Below, piece by piece: positions 10,296 through 19,455 of a stretch of DNA of 64,000 bases. The notes below the pieces were generated by a model. The model did not search any database, was not told the DNA's origin, and saw only the letters and a list, made by a program, of their open reading frames with translations. Source of the DNA: Geomonas propionica (GTDB lineage: Bacteria; Desulfobacterota; Desulfuromonadia; Geobacterales; Geobacteraceae); contig NZ_JAEMHK010000003.1 of assembly GCF_016458235.1 (NCBI RefSeq), positions 124,001 through 188,000 on the forward strand, given 5' to 3'. Every line of letters starts with the position of its first letter. Position 1 is the first letter of the stretch. The position numbers and the translations under genes were made by a program.

Positions 10296-11975
10296 TCACA
10301 GCAGTCCCGCCAAGTCGAGTATGGCGACGATCTCGCCGTCGCCCAGGGTCGCGCCCCCGGCCACGCCGGCCATCTTGGCGAGCGGCCGCCCCAGTTGCTT
10401 TACGAACAGCTCGTGCTGGCCGAGGAGCCGGTCCACCACGATGCCGACCCGGCGCCCGCGCGCCTCGGTGACGAACAGCGGGAGGATGCCGTCCGGGAAG
10501 CGCCCCAGCGGCATGCCGAGCACCCGGTTCAGCGACAGAAGCGGGATCGCCTCGTCGTCGAGCTGGAACATCTGCCGCTTGCCGATGTTCTCGATCTGGC
10601 GCCGGGACAACTCCACGGTGCGCTGCACCGCATTCACGGGGATGGCGGCTTTCACCTGGCCCACCTGCACCACGAGCGCGTGGATGATGGCGATGGTGAG
10701 CGGGAGCCTGAGCGAGATGGTGGTGCCGACTCCCGGCTCGGACTCGATCCCCAGGGTGCCGCCGAGCTTCTGAATGGCGGCGTTGACCGCGTCCATCCCC
10801 ACCCCGCGGCCGGAGATGTCGGTCACCTCCTTGGCGGTGGAGAAGCCGGGGATGCAGGAGAGCATGAGCGCCTGGCGCGGCGACAGCAGTTCTCCTTCTT
10901 CCGGGGTCAGGATGCCTTTGGCGACGGCGGCGGCGATCATGGTCGCGGGCTCCATGCCCCGGCCGTCGTCGCGCACCGTGATCTGGATGCGGTCCCGGTC
11001 CCGGCTTACCGCCAGGCGCACCGTCCCCCGGGCGGGTTTGCCCGCCCGTTCCCGGTCGCCGCTCTCCTCGATGCCGTGGTCCACGGCGTTTCTGAGCATG
11101 TGGTTCAGGGGATCGACGAGCTGCTCCAGCATGCCGCGGTCCAGGCCGATTTCTCGGCCGGTCAACTCGAAATGGATCTCCTTGCCGCTTTTCTTGGCCA
11201 CCGAACGCACCGAGCGCTGGAAGCGATCGCTGATCGCCTCGAACGGCATCAGGCGCACCTTCATCACCTCGTCGTGCAGCGAGCGCAAAAGCTTCGCCGT
11301 CTCGGAGATGGCGTCGTTCAGGGGCGGGGAGGCGAGTTCGCCGGCGATGGTCAAAAGGCGCTGCTTGTTGGTGACCAGTTCCCCGGTCAGGTTGATCAGG
11401 TGGTCCAGCAGTTCTGTCTTCACCCGCACCGTTCCACCAGCCTCGCCGGCCGGTTCCTTGGCCTTTTCCGCCTCGGCGGCGGGGGGGGCGGCGGCGTCGG
11501 CAGCGGCGGGGGCGGTAGCGGAGTGGGGCGCGGTGACGGCGTCGGCGGCCGCAGGTTCCTGCGGCTCCGCCTGGTCGGCCGGGGCCGCCTTGGGGGGCGC
11601 CGGGGTGTAGATCGCCAGCCGCTGTGCGAAATCGCCGGTAGGGAGGGTGGAGGGACGCTCCTGCTCCACATCCTGGAGCAGCACGTCGATCAGGTCGACC
11701 CCTTCCAGGAGTAGGTCGGCAACGCCCGGGTCGAAGGGGAGGGCACCGTCGCGCACGCGCGCCATGAGGTCCTCCATGCTGTGGGCCACCACCACCACGT
11801 CGCCATACTCCATGGAGGCAGCCATCCCCTTCAGCGAGTGGGCGCCGCGAAACAGCGCGTCGACGGCGCTGCGCTCCCCGGGTGACTGCTCGAGGGCCAC
11901 CACCTGCTCCGCGATGCTGCGCAGGTACTCCCGGGATTCCGAGAGAAACAGGGCCTTGTACTGCGACATGTCCAT
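10296..11975 (-). CDS. cheA: Chemotaxis histidine kinase CheA (no obvious P2 domain)
   Basis: 559 residues. P1/HPt is at 1-105 with the phosphorylated His46 (RGAHSLKG). A long Ala/Pro-rich linker (about 130-195) follows. P3 dimerisation runs about 200-270, and the P4 ATPase has N box NAVDHGIE, DDGRGM and a GRGVGMDAV motif. P5 is the CheW-like domain at the C terminus. The CheY-docking P2 domain found in many CheA proteins is not recognisable; the linker occupies its place. It phosphorylates CheY in response to the receptor encoded three genes upstream. ATG 11975 follows AGGGGT and lies 3 bp after the cheY stop. Confidence 0.92.
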   Translation of the reverse strand: MDMSQYKALFLSESREYLRSIAEQVVALEQSPGERSAVDALFRGAHSLKGMAASMEYGDVVVVAHSMEDLMARVRDGALPFDPGVADLLLEGVDLIDVLLQDVEQERPSTLPTGDFAQRLAIYTPAPPKAAPADQAEPQEPAAADAVTAPHSATAPAAADAAAPPAAEAEKAKEPAGEAGGTVRVKTELLDHLINLTGELVTNKQRLLTIAGELASPPLNDAISETAKLLRSLHDEVMKVRLMPFEAISDRFQRSVRSVAKKSGKEIHFELTGREIGLDRGMLEQLVDPLNHMLRNAVDHGIEESGDRERAGKPARGTVRLAVSRDRDRIQITVRDDGRGMEPATMIAAAVAKGILTPEEGELLSPRQALMLSCIPGFSTAKEVTDISGRGVGMDAVNAAIQKLGGTLGIESEPGVGTTISLRLPLTIAIIHALVVQVGQVKAAIPVNAVQRTVELSRRQIENIGKRQMFQLDDEAIPLLSLNRVLGMPLGRFPDGILPLFVTEARGRRVGIVVDRLLGQHELFVKQLGRPLAKMAGVAGGATLGDGEIVAILDLAGLL

Positions 11976-11978
11976 CGA

Positions 11979-12344
11979 TTACCCCTGGGCTACTTCCCTG
12001 AGCACCCGGGTCACCAACTCGGGGTTGAACGGCTTCAATATGAAGGCCTTGGCGCCGGCGTCGGTCGCGGCGGTGGTGAGCGCCTCCTGGCCGATGGCGG
12101 AGCACATCACCACCCGGGCCCCGGCGTCGTAGGCCATGATCTCCTGCAGCGCCTCGATGCCGGTCTTGTTGGGCATCACGATGTCCAGGGTGACCAGGTC
12201 GGGGAGGCACTCCTTGTACTTCTGCACCGCTTCCACGCCGTCGCTTGCCTCGTCGGCTATCTCGTACCCCTCCTCCACGAGGATGTCGCGCAGCATCTTC
12301 CTCATGAAAAGGGAGTCGTCAACTATCATGACCTTCAAGGCCAT
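11979..12344 (-). CDS. cheY: Chemotaxis response regulator CheY
   Basis: 121-residue stand-alone receiver domain. The acidic pair is Asp9-Asp10 (MIVDDS), the phosphoacceptor is Asp54 (VTLDIVMP), and the conserved Thr/Ser-Lys pair ends at Lys104 (FILKPF). It couples CheA to the motility apparatus. Its ATG overlaps the TGA of cheW (TGATG), implying translational coupling, and cheA begins 3 bp after its stop. Confidence 0.93.
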   Translation of the reverse strand: MALKVMIVDDSLFMRKMLRDILVEEGYEIADEASDGVEAVQKYKECLPDLVTLDIVMPNKTGIEALQEIMAYDAGARVVMCSAIGQEALTTAATDAGAKAFILKPFNPELVTRVLREVAQG

Positions 12345-12796
12345 CAGGTACCTCCAGGTTTGGCATTGTTGGGGGCGCTTTGCTGCAGTTCCTGCTCCAG
12401 TCCGGTTAAAAGCGCCTCCAGGCGGAGCAGGTGCACGCTCCCGTGCGGCGTGTCGAGCACCGCCTCCGTGAGCGGGTCCTCGTGGCTGCTGGCGCCGGTG
12501 ATGCTGGTGGCGTCCAGGATGGAGCCGACCGCGTCCACCTTGAGGGCGAGGTGAGCGAGCTTGGTGTCGATCACCAGGACCTTCCCCGGCAGCGGGCGCC
12601 CCTGCAGGCGCAGGTAACCGGCCAGGTCCACCAGCGCGGTGAGGTTGCCGTGGAAGTTGATCAACCCGTGGTAGTGGGAAGGCGCTCCCGCCAGGGGATA
12701 GCACCGCTGCGGCTCCATCACCTCGCAGACCTCCTGCAGGTTCAGGGCGAAGAGCTGCCGCGCCGCGCTGAACAGGAGCAGGCGTTCGGCGGTCAC
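12344..12796 (-). CDS. cheW: CheW-like chemotaxis coupling protein
   Basis: 150 residues with the CheW fold ([34 protein letters not shown], then DAVGSILD). It links the receptor to CheA. GTG 12796 overlaps the stop of the upstream receptor gene (GTGA), and its own stop overlaps the cheY start. The sequence is rather divergent ([10 protein letters not shown] instead of the usual RGxVxPVxDL) but the order of strands is intact. Confidence 0.82.
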   Translation of the reverse strand: MTAERLLLFSAARQLFALNLQEVCEVMEPQRCYPLAGAPSHYHGLINFHGNLTALVDLAGYLRLQGRPLPGKVLVIDTKLAHLALKVDAVGSILDATSITGASSHEDPLTEAVLDTPHGSVHLLRLEALLTGLEQELQQSAPNNAKPGGT

Positions 12797-14079
12797 GCCT
12801 TGGGCTCCGGCGCACTGTCGGGCCCGACCTGGAAGCGCTCCACCGAGCGGAGCAGTTCGTCGGCCAGTTTGGAGAGCTCCTGGGTCTGGTACACCATCTC
12901 CTGCATCGCTGAGTGCTGCTCCTCGGTGGCGGCGGAGACCTCCTCGGTGGATGCGGCGTTGTCCTCGGCCACCTTGGCGATCTCGTCCACCATGCTCACC
13001 ATCTTGGCGGCGCCGGTGGTCTGCATCTGGGACAGGTCGGCGATGGAGTTCGCCTTCCTCTCGGTTTCGACGACGGTGGCGAGGATCTCCTTGAAGGCGT
13101 CCGCGGTGGTGTCCAGGTTCTTCTTGCCCACGATGATGCCGCGCGAGCTGTCGGTGATGGTTTCCTGCACCCTGCGGCTTTCCACCTTGACCAGGTCGAT
13201 CAGCTCCACGATGTCGGTGGCGCTCTTGGCGCTGCCGTCGGCGAGCTTTCTCACCTCCTCGGCCACCACGCCGAACCCCTTGCCGTACTCGCCGGCGCGG
13301 GCCGCCTCGATGGAGGCGTTCAGGGCGAGCAGGTTGGTCTGGCGCGACATCTCCACGATGAAGTCGGCGATCTTGCCCACCTGCTGCAGCTTCCCGTTCA
13401 GGTCCATGAACTGCATGCTGATCAGCTCCACGGAATCGAAGAAGCTCTTCAGCCGCTCCACCGAATCGGTGGCGAGCTCGCCCCCCTTCTGCGCGGTCTG
13501 GCTGGTCTCGCGTGCCGCCTTGGCGGTCTCCTTGGCCCGGCGCGCCACGAGGTCCACCGAGATCGCCATCTCGTGGATCACCTTGGCGCTTTTGGACAGC
13601 ATCTCGGCCTGGTTCTCGGCCCCTCCCGAGATGCTCTCGATGGCCTGCGCCACCTCCTCGGTGGAGGCGTTGATCTCGAGGGCGCTGGAGGACAGGGTGC
13701 GGGACGACTCGGATACCTGTTCCGAGGTCTGCCGGATCTGGCGCACCAGGGTGCGCAGGTTCTCCTGCATGGTGTTTACGGAGAGCGCCATGGAATGGGT
13801 CTCGTCGGGGAAGCGGGTGGCCGGGAACTCCAGGTCGCGGGAGAGGTCCCCCTGGCTGATGGCCTCCGTGGCGCCGGTCAGCAGCGAGATGTTCTTGGTA
13901 AAGCTCCGGGAGAAGAAGGAGCCCAGGATGAGACCCACCGTGAGCGCCACCACGTAGGAGAGGACGCTGGTCAGCTCCGGCGAGTACTGCAGGTGCTGCA
14001 CCGCGGAAGGAACGAAGACGACGGCGGCGACGACGGCCAGAAAGCCGAGGATGAACTTGTAGCCGATTTGGATGTACAT
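12793..14079 (-). CDS. Methyl-accepting chemotaxis protein without a large sensor domain
   Basis: 428 residues. Two N-terminal membrane segments (about 8-27 and 38-57) are separated by only about ten residues, so there is no periplasmic ligand domain. A HAMP-like segment (about 60-115) and a cytoplasmic signalling helix bundle follow, with the conserved hairpin region [21 protein letters not shown] and [10 protein letters not shown]. It should feed the CheW-CheA pair encoded just downstream; the stimulus may be membrane state or a partner protein. The stop overlaps the cheW start. Confidence 0.9.
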   Translation of the reverse strand: MYIQIGYKFILGFLAVVAAVVFVPSAVQHLQYSPELTSVLSYVVALTVGLILGSFFSRSFTKNISLLTGATEAISQGDLSRDLEFPATRFPDETHSMALSVNTMQENLRTLVRQIRQTSEQVSESSRTLSSSALEINASTEEVAQAIESISGGAENQAEMLSKSAKVIHEMAISVDLVARRAKETAKAARETSQTAQKGGELATDSVERLKSFFDSVELISMQFMDLNGKLQQVGKIADFIVEMSRQTNLLALNASIEAARAGEYGKGFGVVAEEVRKLADGSAKSATDIVELIDLVKVESRRVQETITDSSRGIIVGKKNLDTTADAFKEILATVVETERKANSIADLSQMQTTGAAKMVSMVDEIAKVAEDNAASTEEVSAATEEQHSAMQEMVYQTQELSKLADELLRSVERFQVGPDSAPEPKA

Positions 14080-14119
14080 GTGGGCGTGCTCCTTTTCCTG
14101 CTCAAAAAAATCGGTAGGG

Positions 14120-14950
14120 CTACAGGGCCCGGTAAATCCGCTCCACCGGGCAGATGGTCCGGAAGCGCTTGCGGGCGGTGCCGAAAAGGGTCTCGGCCTT
14201 GCCCAGCACCAGGTAGCCTCCGGGGGAAAGGGCGTCGGCGAAACCGTTCAGGACGGTTTCCTGCCGCTCCCTCTCGAAATAGATCAGCACGTTGCGACAA
14301 AGGATCAGGTCGCAGGGGTCCCACCCCTGCCGGTGGTTCAGGTCCGCGTGCTCGAAAAGGACCTGGTCGCGGACCTCGTCGCGCAGGCGGTAGCGCCCCG
14401 CCTCGGGGGCGAAGTGGCGCTCCAAAAGCCCCGGGGGGAGCTCCGCCAGACGGTCCTGATGGTACAACGCCTCCCGGGCCTGCTCCAGGATGGCCGTGTC
14501 CACGTCCACCCCGAGGATGGTGACCTGTCCCGCCTTGACGGCCTTGGGGCACCGCTCCTGCATGAGCAGCGCCAGGCTGTAAGGTTCCTCTCCGCCGGCA
14601 CACCCGACACTCAGGGCGCGGACCTGGCCGCGCTGCTCGAGCAGCTGGGGCACGATCTCGGCACCCAGTTTTTCGAAGACCGATGGATTTCTGAAGAAGT
14701 GGGAAACATGGATGGTGAGCACCCGGAGCAGGTGGTCCTGTTCGGTCGTGCTCTGCGTGAGGAGTTCGCCGTAGGCCTCGGCGGAGGGGGAGTGGGTGGC
14801 GCGGACGCGGATGTGGATGCGCCGCTTGACGCATTTGTCCTTGTAGCCGTCCAGGGTGAACCCCGAGCGGGCTTTGAGGATGCGCCCGATGACCTCGAAG
14901 GTGTCTGGGGCGATATCCGGTTCGACGCTGCCGGTGATGCCGCTAAGCAT
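14120..14950 (-). CDS. cheR: Chemotaxis protein methyltransferase CheR
   Basis: 276 residues from ATG 14950 with the CheR N-terminal helical domain and a SAM-dependent methyltransferase core ([13 protein letters not shown], then [10 protein letters not shown] and [12 protein letters not shown]). It methylates receptor glutamates. The start is uncertain: no clear ribosome site precedes 14950, and the frame is open to a TTG at 14998. A 20-codon frame beginning at ATG 15008, after TAGGGG, ends across the 14950 ATG and could couple translation. It is the first gene of the chemotaxis cluster; no cheB is present. Confidence 0.86.
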   Translation of the reverse strand: MLSGITGSVEPDIAPDTFEVIGRILKARSGFTLDGYKDKCVKRRIHIRVRATHSPSAEAYGELLTQSTTEQDHLLRVLTIHVSHFFRNPSVFEKLGAEIVPQLLEQRGQVRALSVGCAGGEEPYSLALLMQERCPKAVKAGQVTILGVDVDTAILEQAREALYHQDRLAELPPGLLERHFAPEAGRYRLRDEVRDQVLFEHADLNHRQGWDPCDLILCRNVLIYFERERQETVLNGFADALSPGGYLVLGKAETLFGTARKRFRTICPVERIYRAL

Positions 14951-15136
14951 GTGCCGCGCCGCGGGCGCTTGCCGCCGACCGCCTTCTTTCCGGTGCAACC
15001 GAGGCCATCTGAACCCCTACGGTGATGAGGATGCTGCCCAAATGGAGAATGGATAGCATATGTACGGCTCATTAGTCAATGAGGACGTCCACTTAAGCTT
15101 AAAAAAGCCCAACGGTGTGTGCGGGGGGGACAAAGG

Positions 15137-15161
15137 GGTCCCTCCCCCGGAGGGGAGGGAC
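15137..15161. repeat. GC-rich palindromic repeat
   Basis: GTCCCTCCCCCGGAGGGGAG with following GGAC forms a compact hairpin of the dispersed CCCTCNCCC family, just downstream of the aminotransferase gene (minus strand) and upstream of cheR. Confidence 0.6.
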
Positions 15162-15184
15162 AGGGAGGGACGCCGCGGCGCGCC

Positions 15185-16489
15185 TTACGAGGCGAGGTAG
15201 GCGGCGATGTTGTCGGTCAGGGTGCGGTAGATCTTGCGGCACTCCTCCTCGTCGCGCTCGAGGAGCGTCACCCGGAAGCCCAGGAGCTCCGTGTTGAAGG
15301 AGGAGAGCGGCACCACGCAGATGCCGGTGTGGGCCAGGATGTAGTAGACGAAGCGCTTGTCGGGCGCCACGCCGGGCTGGTTCACGATCCCCTCCACCAG
15401 GGCGCGGATCTCCGGGTTGGTTATCGGCAGGCTCTGGGTGTCGTTCAAAACGCCGGGCTTGAAAGGGACCGCCATGTAGAAGGCGCCGTTGGTGCGGTTC
15501 ACCGACAGTTCGGGGATCTTGGAGAGCGCGTCGAACATAATGTTGCTCATCTTTTCATAGCGGCCGATGCGCTCTTTCAGGTAGTTGTGGTACTCCGGGT
15601 GCTTCATCACGGCCGGGAGGCAGCGCTGCGGCAGGGTCGTGGAGCAGACCTCGTTCATCTTCGAGGAGAGGATGGAGTTGACGAACTTCTTGAAGCGCGG
15701 GTCGCGCTCGCCGTTGTAGACCTCGATCCAGCCGCAACGGGAGCCGGGCCAGGGGAGTTCCTTGGAGATCCCTTTCATCGCGATGGCCGGCACTTCGCCG
15801 ATCAGGTCGGAGATGGGGACCGTGTGCTCGCCGTTGTAGACGATGTTGCTGTACACCTCGTCCGCGATCAGGAACAGGTCGTACTTCTTGGCGATGGCCA
15901 CGATCTGCTTGAGCACCTCGGGGGGGTAGACCATGCCGGTCGGGTTGTCCGGGTTGATGAGCATGATGCCCGAGATCTGCGGGTTGTACTTAACGTGGCA
16001 CTCCAAGTCGTCCATGTCCGGGTACCAGTTGTCCTCGGGCTTCAAGCGGTAGCAGACCGGGACCGCGTTGGCGTGGGCCGCCTCGCCGATGGAGTGGGTG
16101 GTGTAGGTCGGCGACGGCATCAGCACGCGGCTCTCGGCCCTCAGGTTTCCGTAGACCTTGGCGATGGCGTCCCCGAGGCCGTTGAAGAAGATGATGTCGT
16201 CCGGGGTGATCTGCGCCCCGCCCCGCTGGTTGGTGATGCTGCAGATGAATTCCCGGGTCTCCAGGACGCCGCGGGTCGGGCAGTAGGCGTAGCTTTCGTC
16301 GTGCATCGCCTCGGCCGCAACGATCTCCTTCATCCAGAGCGGGATGTTCTCTCCCTTGACGATGGGATCCCCGATGTTCTCCCAATTGATCTTCACCCCG
16401 AGGCGCTGCACCTTCTCGGCCACCGTGACGATGTTTCGGATTTCGTAGGTCAGTTCTCCCGCGCCGGGAGTGACTATCTCGTTGCGCAT
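15185..16489 (-). CDS. PLP-dependent class I/II aminotransferase
   Basis: 434 residues of fold-type I aminotransferase. Visible landmarks: YCPTRGVLETREFI, the NPDNPTG motif, ADEVYSN, and the Schiff-base lysine in SKELPWPGSRCGW. The length and the N-terminal lead resemble the alanine / LL-diaminopimelate aminotransferase branch, but the amino-acid substrate cannot be decided by eye. ATG 16489 is preceded by GGGGGAGAAAG; a 17-codon-longer frame is rejected because it lacks this. A terminator-ended, structured region lies 54 bp upstream and may control it. Confidence 0.87.
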   Translation of the reverse strand: MRNEIVTPGAGELTYEIRNIVTVAEKVQRLGVKINWENIGDPIVKGENIPLWMKEIVAAEAMHDESYAYCPTRGVLETREFICSITNQRGGAQITPDDIIFFNGLGDAIAKVYGNLRAESRVLMPSPTYTTHSIGEAAHANAVPVCYRLKPEDNWYPDMDDLECHVKYNPQISGIMLINPDNPTGMVYPPEVLKQIVAIAKKYDLFLIADEVYSNIVYNGEHTVPISDLIGEVPAIAMKGISKELPWPGSRCGWIEVYNGERDPRFKKFVNSILSSKMNEVCSTTLPQRCLPAVMKHPEYHNYLKERIGRYEKMSNIMFDALSKIPELSVNRTNGAFYMAVPFKPGVLNDTQSLPITNPEIRALVEGIVNQPGVAPDKRFVYYILAHTGICVVPLSSFNTELLGFRVTLLERDEEECRKIYRTLTDNIAAYLAS

Positions 16490-16540
16490 TCTTTCTCCCC
16501 CTGATGGTATGTGTCTGCTGGACTGAAGCGAATTTTGCAT

Positions 16541-16572
16541 AAAAAAAGGCCGTGGGGGTCCCCCACGGCCTT
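16541..16572 (-). terminator. Intrinsic terminator in front of the aminotransferase gene
   Basis: Stem AAGGCCGTGG(GGG) / (C)CCCCACGGCCTT, followed on the minus strand by seven T. It lies between a structured upstream stretch and the aminotransferase start, so it ends either a short RNA or a leader transcript. Confidence 0.8.
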
Positions 16573-16672
16573 CAGTAGAAATCTAATTTTCTAATCAGCA
16601 GTGGCGGCTCTAAAAGGGTCTGGCCGCTGCTGCCGCGTGGACGGAGCCACGTGATGTAACGTTGTTAGTATA
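16573..16672 (-). promoter_or_regulatory. Candidate structured leader or small RNA upstream of the aminotransferase
   Basis: Reading the minus strand, a TATACT box (16667-16672) is followed by a small hairpin (CGTGG/CCACG, 16636-16651), a larger hairpin (CAGCAGYGGC arms, 16596-16605 and 16623-16632), an AT-rich linker and the terminator at 16541-16572. The arrangement is that of a transcription-attenuating leader, or of a free small RNA of about 120 nt. No known riboswitch consensus was recognised, and the -35 box is poor, so this is inference from structure. Confidence 0.4.
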
Positions 16673-16731
16673 CATGACGCCTCAAATAACATGCAGGGAT
16701 TTCAATGTCAATGCTTTTTCTATTTAACAGC

Positions 16732-17295
16732 TTACTTCAGCGAGACGGTGAGCCTGCCGTCGGGGTCGCGCCAGCGCAGCCACCCCGCCGGCGCCTCGAC
16801 CCGCGCCCACTCCTTTTCCACCTCGATGACCCTGACTTCACGGTCCCGTGAAAGCGGCGGGGCGGGGCTCGCCTCGCCGCCGGGGGTGAGACGCACTTGG
16901 TACCATTCCTTTTTCAGCCCGGGGAGAAGGCGCACCGTGCGCCCGGGAAGAAAGTCCCGCCACTCGCGGTACTCCCAGCCGCGCGCCTGCGCGAGCCACC
17001 CCTGGCGTCCCGCCTCGTCCAGCGCAACCTTGACCCAGCCGCCGCGCCGTTCGCTCGCCGCCAAAAGCGGCTCCGTGTCGCTGCCGGAGAGCCGCGGCAG
17101 CGCCTGGGGCGTCGTCTCGGCGACCCGCAGCATCCCCGGCTCCTGGTACAGCGCTACGCTCTCCGGCTGCCATCCCGCCTCCTGCTTGAGGATCAGGACG
17201 CCGCACCCGCTGAAAGGGCGCGGCGCAGGGAGGGCGGCCAGCGCCGCCGAACCCGCGCCGAAAAGGAGCAGTGCGGCGGTCAGAACTCTTTTCAC
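16732..17295 (-). CDS. Exported SH3-like domain protein of unknown function
   Basis: 187 residues from GTG 17295. A signal peptide (VKRVLTAALLLFGAGSAALA) is followed by two SH3-like repeats: residues about 35-100 with GGWVKVALDEAGRQGWL, and about 115-185 with EWARVEAPAGWLRWRDPDG. Bacterial SH3 repeats of this kind usually bind peptidoglycan or mediate protein contacts in the envelope. The GTG overlaps the stop of the upstream glyoxalase-fold gene (ATGTGA), so the pair is translationally coupled. Confidence 0.72.
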   Translation of the reverse strand: MKRVLTAALLLFGAGSAALAALPAPRPFSGCGVLILKQEAGWQPESVALYQEPGMLRVAETTPQALPRLSGSDTEPLLAASERRGGWVKVALDEAGRQGWLAQARGWEYREWRDFLPGRTVRLLPGLKKEWYQVRLTPGGEASPAPPLSRDREVRVIEVEKEWARVEAPAGWLRWRDPDGRLTVSLK

Positions 17296-17645
17296 ATTTC
17301 CACCAGGGCGAACTCGTTGCCGTCCGGGTCGGCGACAACTGCCATTTTGCCCCACGGGCTCTTTTCCAGCGGCTCGGTGAAGCGCACACCTTCCTGGGTC
17401 AGCTTGGCGTAGAGTTCCTCCAGCCCCTTCACGGTGAAGGTGATGCCGGTGTGGCGGCCGACCAGCTTCTGAGCTGCCTCGTGCATGGCGAGCGACACGC
17501 CCAGGCCGGTTCCCTCAGTCGGGAGGAATTCCATCATGTACTCGGTCTCCTGTCCGGCGGGGAGCCCCAGCTGCTCCCGATAAAAACGGCGCGCGGCCTT
17601 GATGTCCTTGACAAATACAACAACATTCTTAATTTTTTCTACCAT
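17292..17645 (-). CDS. Glyoxalase/bleomycin-resistance (VOC) fold protein
   Basis: 117 residues of the vicinal-oxygen-chelate fold: two beta-alpha-beta modules starting NVVVFVKDIKAARRFYREQLGL and GITFTVKGLEELYAKL, with DPDGNEFALVE at the C terminus. Enzymes of this superfamily include lactoylglutathione lyase, epimerases and resistance proteins; nothing here singles out one. The start is ATG 17645 with AAGGTGG upstream. A much longer frame upstream of it is antisense to the thiolase-like gene and is not real. Confidence 0.8.
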   Translation of the reverse strand: MVEKIKNVVVFVKDIKAARRFYREQLGLPAGQETEYMMEFLPTEGTGLGVSLAMHEAAQKLVGRHTGITFTVKGLEELYAKLTQEGVRFTEPLEKSPWGKMAVVADPDGNEFALVEM

Positions 17646-17762
17646 GAAAACCACCTTGAGTGATATGTTGTGACAGCGTTCTAATACATAGCAGAGTGGG
17701 CGGGCGCTGGCAAGGCTATTCAGTCGCCGGACGGCGGCGGACGCCCGTTGCAGGAGGGATCC

Positions 17763-19364
17763 GTGACGCAGCATTTCAAACCCAGGGAGGTCTACGTCGC
17801 CTCCTCGTATGCAGCCCCGGTCGGGCGCTACAACGGCCGCGAGCGTGAGGCGCTGAGCTTCTTGCAGATGGCGGAAAAGGCCGGCGAGGTGTTCGCCGGG
17901 AGCCGGATCCGCCGCTCCGAGGTGGGCGCGGTCGTGGTCGGCTGCCAGAACCCGGTCGCCTTTTCCGGGGTGGACAACACTGCGGCCAAGATCGCCGGGG
18001 TGCTCGGCATCTCGGGGGCGAAGTCGGTGCTGATCGACACCGCCTCCTCTTCCGGCGCCTCGGCCTTGGAGTACGCCTACCTGCAGATCGCCTCCGGGCG
18101 CTGCGACCATGTGCTCGCCATCGGCATCCAGAAGATGAGCGACGTTTCCACAGGCCAGGCGACCCGCATCGTCGCGGGGGTGATCGACAAGGACGAGGCC
18201 GAGTTCGGGCTTTCCATGCCTGCCTGCGGCGCCCTGGTGGCCCGCTCGCTCATCGAGCGCCTCAAGCTCTCCACCGAGGAGTGGACCGCCTTCTCCGCGC
18301 TTTTGACCCAGCGGGCCCACCGCTTCGCCGCCAGAAATCCCGACGCCCATCTCAATTTCGAGATCCCGCTCGAGGAGTACTACCGCCAGATCGTCACCGG
18401 CAAGAACTACCGCTACTGGTGGCCTTTGCGCTACCACGACTTCTGCCCCATGTCGGACGGGGTGGCCGCCGTGCTCCTCTCCGCCACGCCGCACGAGGTG
18501 ATCGTGTCGGGGGTGGGGAGCGCGACCGACATCCCCACCATCGCCGACCGCCCCTACTTTCACAGCTTCCCCGCCACGGTGCGCGCCGCCGCCGAGGCCT
18601 ATGCCATGGCCGGCATCAGGAAGATCACCGACTTCGCCGGCAAGATCCACGTCAACATGCATGACCCCTTCAACGGCTTCGGCCCCATCAACATGGTGGA
18701 CCTGGGCTTCGTGCCCCGGCGCCGCATCCTCGAGTCGCTCTTGAACGACGAACTGACCGGCGAGTTCGGCAGCTTCCCCACCAATATCACCGGCGGCCTC
18801 AAGGGACGCGGCCACCCGCTCGGAGCCACCGGCATGATCCAGATCGTGGAGAACCACCGCCTGATCACCGGCGGGCGCTTCCAGATGGGGCTCGCCCACT
18901 CCATCGGCGGGCCGATCAACAACAACGTAGTGACCCTCCTGGAGCGCACCAGCCATTACCGACAGCGCTCCCACCCCCAACTTTCCCCCTGGGGACTCCC
19001 CCCGCTGGGGCGCATGAAGCCCAAGAACCTGAACCTCGGCGAGCTGTTGACCGGTGAGCCGGTAACGGGACGCTTCGTCGCCGCCACCACCCGCTTCGAC
19101 TTCAAGACCGGCGCCCCGGAAGGGATCATCCTGATCGTCTCCTGCCTGGCCCACGGGGAGCGCCACTCCTTCCTGTTCGGGGTGGGAGGGGAGCACTACG
19201 CGGAGATCGTGCAGTTGAAATCGGGGGAGCCGGTGAGCCTGGAGAGAAGCGGCGACGAGATCCTCGTGAACCGCATCCCGGTCAAGAAGTTCTACCGGCG
19301 CACCATGGACGGCGTGCTCGAGCTGGCAGGCAGCGGCTGGAAGAAGCTCACCGGCCAGGGGTAG
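17763..19364 (+). CDS. Thiolase-like protein fused to a DUF35-like OB domain
   Basis: 533 residues. Residues 1-410 follow the thiolase fold of the SCP2 type, including the NITGGLKGRGHPLGATG motif with its catalytic histidine. Residues about 425-530 resemble a DUF35 / acyl-CoA-associated OB-fold (GRFVAATTRFDFKTGAPEGI). The usual nucleophilic cysteine is missing: the site reads TASSSGASA, with Ser95 where Cys is expected, and the late CxGG cysteine is also absent (HSIGGP). The protein may act on acyl-CoA without Cys acylation or be a structural partner, as in thiolase/DUF35 complexes. GTG 17763 follows AGGAGG. Confidence 0.75.
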   Translation: MTQHFKPREVYVASSYAAPVGRYNGREREALSFLQMAEKAGEVFAGSRIRRSEVGAVVVGCQNPVAFSGVDNTAAKIAGVLGISGAKSVLIDTASSSGASALEYAYLQIASGRCDHVLAIGIQKMSDVSTGQATRIVAGVIDKDEAEFGLSMPACGALVARSLIERLKLSTEEWTAFSALLTQRAHRFAARNPDAHLNFEIPLEEYYRQIVTGKNYRYWWPLRYHDFCPMSDGVAAVLLSATPHEVIVSGVGSATDIPTIADRPYFHSFPATVRAAAEAYAMAGIRKITDFAGKIHVNMHDPFNGFGPINMVDLGFVPRRRILESLLNDELTGEFGSFPTNITGGLKGRGHPLGATGMIQIVENHRLITGGRFQMGLAHSIGGPINNNVVTLLERTSHYRQRSHPQLSPWGLPPLGRMKPKNLNLGELLTGEPVTGRFVAATTRFDFKTGAPEGIILIVSCLAHGERHSFLFGVGGEHYAEIVQLKSGEPVSLERSGDEILVNRIPVKKFYRRTMDGVLELAGSGWKKLTGQG

Positions 19365-19373
19365 CGGTTTGCC

Positions 19374-19401
19374 TTGACAGGGGACGCGGTATCGGTATAG
19401 T
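19374..19401 (+). promoter_or_regulatory. Sigma-70-type promoter
   Basis: TTGACA (19374-19379), 16-bp spacer, TATAGT (19396-19401), just after the thiolase-like gene. It would drive the 53-residue membrane protein gene at 19456 and possibly the flavoprotein gene beyond. Confidence 0.65.
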
Positions 19402-19455
19402 AGCCGCCGGCCCGGCGTCCCTGGGCGAGAAGCTTAAGTAAGGAGCAAGCGCAAC

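Noticed and set aside
16573-16672. A tRNA or known riboswitch in the structured region
   Set aside because: No cloverleaf with a TTCRA arm and no recognised riboswitch consensus; kept only as an unnamed candidate.
17646-19196. Very long upstream extension of the glyoxalase-fold frame
   Set aside because: It is antisense to the thiolase-like gene; the real start has its own ribosome site at 17645.
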